Shown here piece by piece: positions 5,362-9,791 of a DNA stretch of 9,791 nucleotides. Source of the DNA: Thermoanaerobaculia bacterium. GTDB lineage: Bacteria > Acidobacteriota > Thermoanaerobaculia > UBA5066. Positions within the stretch are counted from its first letter, which is position 1; every line of letters starts with the position of its first letter. The notes below the pieces were generated by a model. It worked only from the letters and a program-made list of their open reading frames with translations, searched no databases and had not been told where the DNA came from. Position numbers and translations under genes: made by a program. The DNA is taken from the NCBI GenBank assembly GCA_023717585.1, contig JAMQPJ010000375.1, forward strand, positions 1-9,791, given 5' to 3'.

Positions 5362-6372
5362 TTGGCAATCGCCGTCGACGCCATGGGGGGTGACCACGCC
5401 CCCCGCGTCAACGTGGAAGGTGCGGTCGCGGCGGCAGTCGATTTCGGCCTCGATACGCTGCTCGTCGGCAAGCGGCGCGAGATCGAATCCGAGCTCCACA
5501 AGACCGCGTACAACGGGAGCCGCGTCGGCGTCGTCGAGGCGGACGAAGTCGTCCTGTTCGACGAGCCCTCCATCACCCCGATCCGCAAGAAGCGCCGCGC
5601 GTCCATCCGGATTGCCGCCGAATGCGTTCGCGACGGTCGCGCGAAGGGGATGTTCACGGCGGGGCACACGGGCGCCGCGATGGTCGTCGCGAAGATGATC
5701 ATGGGCGTCGTCGAGGGTATCGACCGGCCGGCCCTCGCCACCGTACTGCCGGGTCTCGACCGCAAACGGGTTCTCCTCGACATCGGGGCGAACGTGAATT
5801 GCCGGCCCGAGCATTACCGCGAATTCGCCCTCATGGGGCATTTCTTCGCGCAGGAAGTCCTCGGCATCGAGAAGCCCAAGATCGGCCTCCTGTCCGTGGG
5901 CGAGGAAGAGGGCAAGGGCACGGACATCGTGAAGGAGTCGTTCCGCCTCCTGAAGGAGTCCGGCCTCCGTTTCGTCGGGAACGTGGAGGGCCGCGACGTC
6001 TATGGGGGCGACATCGACGTCATCGTCACGGACGGCTTCACGGGAAACGTCATCCTCAAGGTCTCGGAGAGCCTCGCGCACCTCGTGGAGGAGGCGCTCA
6101 AACAGGAGATCACCCGGAGCCTTCAGGCGTCGATGGGCTTCCTGCTCTCGAAGGACGCCTTCCGTTCCTTCAAGAAACGCCTCGACTACAGCGAATACGG
6201 CGGGGCGCCGCTCCTCGGCGTGAACGGGGCCTGTTTCATCGGGCACGGGCGCTCGAACGTCAAGGCCGTGCGCAACGCCATTCGAGCCGCCGACGACTTC
6301 GTGCGGCGGGGAATTCCGGAGAAAATCCGCGAACGGGCGCTGACGTTCGCGCCGCCGCCGCTCTCCCGGTAA
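5362..6372 (+). CDS. plsX: Phosphate acyltransferase PlsX
   Basis: PlsX converts acyl-ACP and phosphate to acyl-phosphate and free ACP, the donor used by PlsY to make lysophosphatidic acid, so it is the branch from fatty-acid to phospholipid synthesis. It is a peripheral membrane enzyme. The 336-residue protein has normal length. It begins with AIAVDAMGGDHAP (2-14), the family hallmark, and shows AGHTGAAM (100-107), LLDIGANVNC (near 135-145), GLLSVGEEEGKG (near 174-185), VTDGFTGNV (near 223-231) and DYSEYGGAPLLGV (275-287). The start is TTG at 5362: it places the conserved N-terminus correctly, AGAAGG (5350-5355) lies 6 nt upstream, and only one base separates it from the rpmF stop. Translational coupling to rpmF is likely. 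Confidence 0.96.
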   Translation: MAIAVDAMGGDHAPRVNVEGAVAAAVDFGLDTLLVGKRREIESELHKTAYNGSRVGVVEADEVVLFDEPSITPIRKKRRASIRIAAECVRDGRAKGMFTAGHTGAAMVVAKMIMGVVEGIDRPALATVLPGLDRKRVLLDIGANVNCRPEHYREFALMGHFFAQEVLGIEKPKIGLLSVGEEEGKGTDIVKESFRLLKESGLRFVGNVEGRDVYGGDIDVIVTDGFTGNVILKVSESLAHLVEEALKQEITRSLQASMGFLLSKDAFRSFKKRLDYSEYGGAPLLGVNGACFIGHGRSNVKAVRNAIRAADDFVRRGIPEKIRERALTFAPPPLSR

Positions 6373-6403
6373 CATCCCGGCATCGCGCCTTCAGGGAGGA
6401 ACG

Positions 6404-7387
6404 ATGTTTCACGCCACGATCGCCGGCACCGGCCGGGCCGTTCCCGAAAGGGTCCTGACGAACGCCGACCTGACGAAGATGGTCGAGACGTCTGACGAGT
6501 GGATCACGTCGCGGACGGGCATTCGCGAGCGGCGCGTCGCCCAGGAAGGCGACATCCTCTCGGACTTCTCCATGCGGGCTGCGATCCCGGCGATGGAGGC
6601 CGCGGGTGTGGGCCCGATGGACCTCGACACGATCATCCTTGCGACCTGCACGCCCGACCACCCGATTCCGGGCGCCGCCCCGGTCGTGCAGCACAAGCTC
6701 GGCGCGAAGAAGGCCGCCGCCTTCGACCTGAACGCCGCCTGCTCCGGCTGGCTCTACGGACTTCACGTGGCGGACGGACTCATCCAGTCGGGCAAGGCGA
6801 AGACCATTCTCCTCGTGGGCGCCGAGTTCCTGACGCGTTTCGTGGACTACACCGACCGCAACACGTGCATCCTCTTCGGGGACGGCGCGGGCGCGACCGT
6901 CCTCAAGGCGACGAAAGCCGACCACGGCGTGCTCTCGACGTCGATCCATTCGGACGGGGAGGGCGCACCCTTCATCGCGATGCCGGGCGGCGGGTCGACG
7001 TACCCGCCGAATCGTCCCGAGACTCTGGAGAACAGGCTTCCGTTCATCCAGATGAAGGGTGGCGAGACCTTCAAGATCGCGATCCGATCGATGGTGGAGG
7101 TCAGCAAGTTCGTCCTCGCGGAGAGCGGCTTCACGACGGCCGATGTGAACTGGCTCCTCCCGCACCAGGCGAACGAGCGGATTCTCACCGCGACGGCCGA
7201 GCGCCTGCAGATTCCCACCGAGCGCTGCATGAACAACATCGGGCGCTACGGGAACACGAGCGCGGCCTCGATTCCGATCGCGCTCGACGAATACGCACGC
7301 GATGGCCGCCTGAAGCGCGGCGACCTCATCCTCATCACGGCCTTCGGCGGAGGCCTGACCTGGGGCGCCGCGCTCGTCCGATGGTAA
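6404..7387 (+). CDS. fabH: 3-oxoacyl-ACP synthase III (KAS III)
   Basis: FabH condenses an acyl-CoA primer, usually acetyl-CoA or a branched short acyl-CoA, with malonyl-ACP and so starts each fatty acid chain. The 327-residue protein has the full catalytic triad of the family: Cys113 in DLNAACSGWLYGL, His254 in LLPHQANERI and Asn284 in NIGRYGNTSAASIP. The N-terminal TSDEWITSRTGIRERR (about 29-44) is the usual family stretch, and AFGGGLTWGAALVRW closes the protein. AGGGAGGA (6393-6400) just before the ATG is a strong ribosome site. The 31-bp gap after plsX shows no structure. Primer preference (straight or branched) cannot be read with confidence from the sequence alone. Confidence 0.97.
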   Translation: MFHATIAGTGRAVPERVLTNADLTKMVETSDEWITSRTGIRERRVAQEGDILSDFSMRAAIPAMEAAGVGPMDLDTIILATCTPDHPIPGAAPVVQHKLGAKKAAAFDLNAACSGWLYGLHVADGLIQSGKAKTILLVGAEFLTRFVDYTDRNTCILFGDGAGATVLKATKADHGVLSTSIHSDGEGAPFIAMPGGGSTYPPNRPETLENRLPFIQMKGGETFKIAIRSMVEVSKFVLAESGFTTADVNWLLPHQANERILTATAERLQIPTERCMNNIGRYGNTSAASIPIALDEYARDGRLKRGDLILITAFGGGLTWGAALVRW

Positions 7388-7391
7388 TGCC

Positions 7392-8324
7392 GTGAGTCTC
7401 GCCTTTCTCTTTCCCGGGCAGGGCTCGCAGTTTGCGGGAATGGGGAAAGACCTCGCCGAAGTTTTCCCCGAGGCGAGGCGCGTGTACGAGCGCGCGGACG
7501 CTGCGCTCGCGCCTTTCGGCCTGTCGATCTCGAAATCCTCCTTCGAGGGCAGCGACGAGGACCTCAAGCAGACCGCGGTCACGCAGCCCGCGATCCTCAC
7601 GCACGCGGTCGCGGTGCTCGAAGTCCTGAAGGCGAAGGGCGTCGCGCCCTCGGTCGCGGCCGGCCACTCGCTCGGCGAGTATGCCGCCCTCGTCGCCGCG
7701 GGCGCGCTGACGCTCGAAGACGCCGTCGTGCTCGTGAGGCGCCGGGGCCTCTTCATGCAGGAGGCCGTGCCCGGCGGGAGGGGCGCGATGGCGGCCGTCA
7801 TCGGACTCGCGCCCGAGGCGGTCGCCGGGGCGTGCGCGGAGGCCGCCGCCGCGACCGGCGAGGTCTGCTCGGCCGCGAACTTCAACTCGCCGGACCAGAC
7901 CGTCATCTCGGGGAGCGCCACGGGCGTCTCGAAGGCCGGGGAGATCCTGAAGGCGAGGGGTGCCAAGCGCGTTCTCCCTCTCCCGGTGTCGGCTCCGTTC
8001 CATTGCGCGCTCATGAAGCCGGCGGAGGAGAAGCTGGCTCCTTTCCTCGCCGCGACGTCCTTCCGGCCTCTGTCGATCCCGGTCGTCACGAACGTGGACG
8101 CCCTCGAGACGATCGACGCCGAGGTCGCGCGCGAATCCCTCCGGCGGCAGATCTGCTCCCCCGTGCGCTGGGTCGAGTCGGTGCAGCGCCTCGCCGCGCT
8201 CGCGCCGTCGGCGATCGAGATCGGGCCGGGCACGGTGCTCGCCGGGCTCGCGAGGCGCATCGCGAAGGACTGGCCCGTGAGGACCACGTCGACGTCCGCG
8301 GCTCTCGTGACGTTCGAAGCATGA
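7392..8324 (+). CDS. fabD: Malonyl-CoA:ACP transacylase
   Basis: FabD moves the malonyl group from CoA to the ACP phosphopantetheine arm, supplying every elongation step. In the 310-residue protein FPGQGSQ (7-13) forms the oxyanion region. GHSLGEY carries nucleophile Ser93. Arg118 in VLVRRRG would bind the malonyl carboxylate. His204 in VSAPFHCALM completes the dyad, and IEIGPGTVL lies near the C-terminus. All key residues are present. The GTG at 7392 follows the fabH stop by 4 bp and puts the conserved FLFPGQGSQ at its usual position. I see no convincing Shine-Dalgarno before it, so it probably depends on ribosomes terminating at fabH. Confidence 0.96.
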   Translation: MSLAFLFPGQGSQFAGMGKDLAEVFPEARRVYERADAALAPFGLSISKSSFEGSDEDLKQTAVTQPAILTHAVAVLEVLKAKGVAPSVAAGHSLGEYAALVAAGALTLEDAVVLVRRRGLFMQEAVPGGRGAMAAVIGLAPEAVAGACAEAAAATGEVCSAANFNSPDQTVISGSATGVSKAGEILKARGAKRVLPLPVSAPFHCALMKPAEEKLAPFLAATSFRPLSIPVVTNVDALETIDAEVARESLRRQICSPVRWVESVQRLAALAPSAIEIGPGTVLAGLARRIAKDWPVRTTSTSAALVTFEA

Positions 8325-8368
8325 CGTGGCGAATCTGATGGAAGACTGATCGCGAAAGGAACCGGGAG

Positions 8369-9127
8369 ATGACCGTTTCGTTCTCGCTCGAGGGAAAAGT
8401 CGCGCTCGTCACGGGCGGCTCGCAGGGAATCGGGGAATCGATCGCAAAGGCGCTCGGCGCGGCAGGCGCCCACGTCGTCGTCGCCGCCCGGGGCGAAGAG
8501 AAGGCCGCTGCCGTCGCGCAGGCCATCGCGGCCGAGGGAGGGAAGGCCCAGGCGCTGCGCCTCGACGTCGGCGATCCGGCTTCCGTCTCGGCGGCCTTCA
8601 AGGCCGTCCTCCTCGAGCACGGGAAGCTCGACGTTCTCGTGAACAACGCCGGCATCACGGATGACGGTCTCATTCTGCGCATGTCGAAGGAGTCCTGGGA
8701 CAAGGTCATCGCGACGGACCTCACCGGGGTGTTTCTGTGCTCCCAGGAGGCCGCCAAGGTCATGCTCAAGAAGAGGATTCCAGGCCGTATCGTGAACATC
8801 ACGTCGGTCGTGGGCCTCATGGGGAACGCCGGACAGACGAATTACGCCGCCGCGAAGGCCGGCGTCGTGGGGTTCACGAAGGCCCTCGCGCGCGAGATCG
8901 GTTCGAGGGGAATCACCGTGAACGCCGTCGCGCCGGGCTACATCGCGTCGTCCATGACGGAAGGCCTGGACGAAGATCACAAGAAGGCGCTCGTGGGCCA
9001 GATCGTGCTGGGGCGGCTGGGAACCGCGGACGACGTGGCGGGCGCGGTCGTCTATCTCGCGTCCGACGCGGCCGCCTACGTGACCGGGACCTGTCTCAAC
9101 GTGAGCGGCGGGCTCTACATCGGATAG
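8369..9127 (+). CDS. fabG: 3-oxoacyl-ACP reductase FabG, with Asp at the tetrad Asn position
   Basis: FabG reduces 3-oxoacyl-ACP to 3-hydroxyacyl-ACP, usually with NADPH, the first reduction of each cycle. This is a 252-residue classical short-chain dehydrogenase: TGGSQGIG (15-22) binds the cofactor, DV at 66-67 and NNAG (92-95) are standard, Ser146 is in NITSVVG, and the YxxxK pair is Tyr159/Lys163 in TNYAAAKAG. The protein ends in the FabG-type NVSGGLYIG. The fourth tetrad residue, normally Asn in a TNL motif (Asn110 in E. coli FabG), is Asp117 here (ATDLTGVF, codon GAC). AAAGGA (8355-8360) lies 8 nt before the ATG. Position between fabD and acpP makes the fatty-acid role nearly certain despite the variant. 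Confidence 0.96.
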   Translation: MTVSFSLEGKVALVTGGSQGIGESIAKALGAAGAHVVVAARGEEKAAAVAQAIAAEGGKAQALRLDVGDPASVSAAFKAVLLEHGKLDVLVNNAGITDDGLILRMSKESWDKVIATDLTGVFLCSQEAAKVMLKKRIPGRIVNITSVVGLMGNAGQTNYAAAKAGVVGFTKALAREIGSRGITVNAVAPGYIASSMTEGLDEDHKKALVGQIVLGRLGTADDVAGAVVYLASDAAAYVTGTCLNVSGGLYIG

Positions 9128-9208
9128 ACTCCGCACTCTTGATATCGGGTCCCGGCAGCCCTCAGAATGCCGGTCTCCAAGACGACAGAATTTTCGGAGG
9201 ATCTTGAG

Positions 9209-9454
9209 ATGGCGAATTCGGTGGAAGAAAAGGTCAAGGGCATCATCGTGGAGCAGCTCGGCGTCCAGGCGGACGAGGTGAAGCCCGAGGCCTCTTTCGT
9301 GGACGACCTCGGCGCGGACTCTCTCGACACGGTCGAGCTCGTCATGGCCTTCGAGGAGGCGTTCGGCATCGAGATCCCGGACGAGGACGCCGAGAAGATC
9401 CAGAAGGTCAAGGACGCGGTTTCCTACATCGAATCGCACGCCAAGCCCGCCTGA
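9209..9454 (+). CDS. acpP: Acyl carrier protein
   Basis: An 81-residue, strongly acidic acyl carrier protein that holds the growing chain as a thioester on 4'-phosphopantetheine. Ser38 in the GADSLDTVELVM motif is the attachment site. FVDDLGADSLD and the helix III region FGIEIPDEDAEKI are near-consensus. The ATG at 9209 is preceded 8 nt earlier by GGAGG (9196-9200) and gives the usual start (MANSVEEKVKGI). An in-frame ATG at 9167 would add 14 unconserved residues and ignore this ribosome site. The 81-bp gap before it is the longest in the fab block. Together with the strong ribosome site it may allow separate control, as ACP is needed in excess. Confidence 0.97.
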   Translation: MANSVEEKVKGIIVEQLGVQADEVKPEASFVDDLGADSLDTVELVMAFEEAFGIEIPDEDAEKIQKVKDAVSYIESHAKPA

Positions 9455-9473
9455 CCCGGGCTTTCTCGAACGA

Positions 9474-9791
9474 GTGTCCGCGAATCCCGTATCCCTGCTC
9501 GACGGCCGCGGCCGGCGCCGCGTGGCCGTCACGGGCGTCGGCCTCGTTTCTCCCGTGGGACTGACGGCGAAGGAGAACTGGGCCAGCCTGAAAGCTGGCG
9601 TCTCCGGCATCGGGATGATCACCCGCTTCGACGCCACGGATTACGCGTGCCGCATCGCCGGCGAGGTGAAGGGGTTCGACCCGGGAGCGTTCCTCGAGAA
9701 GAAGGAAGTCAAGAAGTTCGACACGTTCATCCACTTCGCCGTCGCGGCGGCGAAGGAGGCGATGACGGATTCGGGCCTTGTCGTCACGCCC
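9474..9791 (+). CDS. fabF: 3-oxoacyl-ACP synthase II (KAS II), N-terminal part
   Basis: FabF performs the elongating condensation of acyl-ACP with malonyl-ACP. Only 106 residues are in the window, of about 410-420. RRRVAVTGVGLVSPVG (14-29) is the standard KAS I/II N-terminus, followed by a GVSGIGMITRFDATDY stretch and GEVKGFDPGAF. The active-site Cys and the two His lie beyond the edge. I take GTG at 9474 as the start, which adds a short unconserved leader (SANPVSLLDGRG) before the conserved block. The only other nearby in-frame start is GTG at 9522, which would remove the basic RRR usually present. No clear Shine-Dalgarno precedes either. The 19-bp gap after acpP suggests co-transcription. 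Confidence 0.93.
   Translation, partial: MSANPVSLLDGRGRRRVAVTGVGLVSPVGLTAKENWASLKAGVSGIGMITRFDATDYACRIAGEVKGFDPGAFLEKKEVKKFDTFIHFAVAAAKEAMTDSGLVVTP

Noticed and set aside
5335..6375. Open frame of 346 codons on the minus strand opposite plsX
   Set aside because: Mirror of a highly conserved coding sequence with no family motifs; a GC-bias artefact.
9152..9173. CCGGCA...TGCCGG inverted repeat upstream of acpP as a terminator or attenuator
   Set aside because: Only a 6-bp stem with a 10-nt loop and no following T-run; in GC-rich sequence this is expected by chance.
9167..9208. Extended acpP start at ATG 9167
   Set aside because: It adds 14 residues absent from the family, and the strong GGAGG at 9196-9200 serves the ATG at 9209.
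6260..9637. A very long open frame (1125 codons) on the minus strand, antisense to plsX through acpP and the start of fabF
   Set aside because: It lies opposite six well-supported genes. Its translation is Arg/Asp/Glu/His-rich with no recognisable domain. The frame stays open because GC-rich codon usage avoids TTA, CTA and TCA, the complements of stops.

Overview
The window is high-GC bacterial chromosome (clearly above 60% GC by eye, strong G/C bias at third codon positions). It holds twelve genes in two divergent blocks separated by only 52 bp. The gene families and the yceD-rpmF-plsX-fabH-fabD-fabG-acpP-fabF order are bacterial housekeeping. The style of the proteins would suit Acidobacteriota or a similar GC-rich phylum, but nothing here fixes the taxon.

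Left block (1-4460, all on the minus strand, read right to left). Three GT4-type glycosyltransferase genes (4460-3375, 3378-2191, 2194-1058) are followed by the first ~353 codons of a membrane polyprenyl glycosylphosphotransferase (1061 leftwards, cut by the window edge). This is the core of an exopolysaccharide, capsule or O-antigen-like cluster: the phosphotransferase would load the first sugar phosphate onto undecaprenyl phosphate, and the GT4 enzymes would extend the lipid-linked glycan. Every junction is the same kind of 4-nt stop/start overlap (TTGA, GTGA, TTGA), so the block looks like one translationally coupled operon that uses non-ATG starts.

Right block (4513-9791, all on the plus strand). 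This is the classical fatty-acid synthesis cluster: yceD (DUF177), rpmF (ribosomal protein L32), plsX, fabH, fabD, fabG, acpP and the start of fabF. Together they supply ACP, the malonyl loader, the initiating and elongating condensing enzymes, the first reductase, and PlsX, which diverts acyl chains to phospholipid.

The most unusual structure is inside the middle glycosyltransferase (2191-3378). Short purine-rich repeats of about 24-32 nt occur there as two inverted pairs. They use A-ending codons unlike the rest of the gene, one arm type is read in two different frames, and they add a serine-rich insert and a C-terminal tail to the protein. This looks like a small interspersed palindromic element tolerated within a coding sequence. 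Other points are a hairpin that buries the yceD Shine-Dalgarno, overlapping divergent -10-like boxes, a palindrome next to the rpmF ribosome site, and a FabG with Asp in place of the usual catalytic-tetrad Asn. No RNA genes, CRISPR arrays, insertion sequences or convincing intrinsic terminators were seen, and there is no gene-free stretch longer than about 85 bp.
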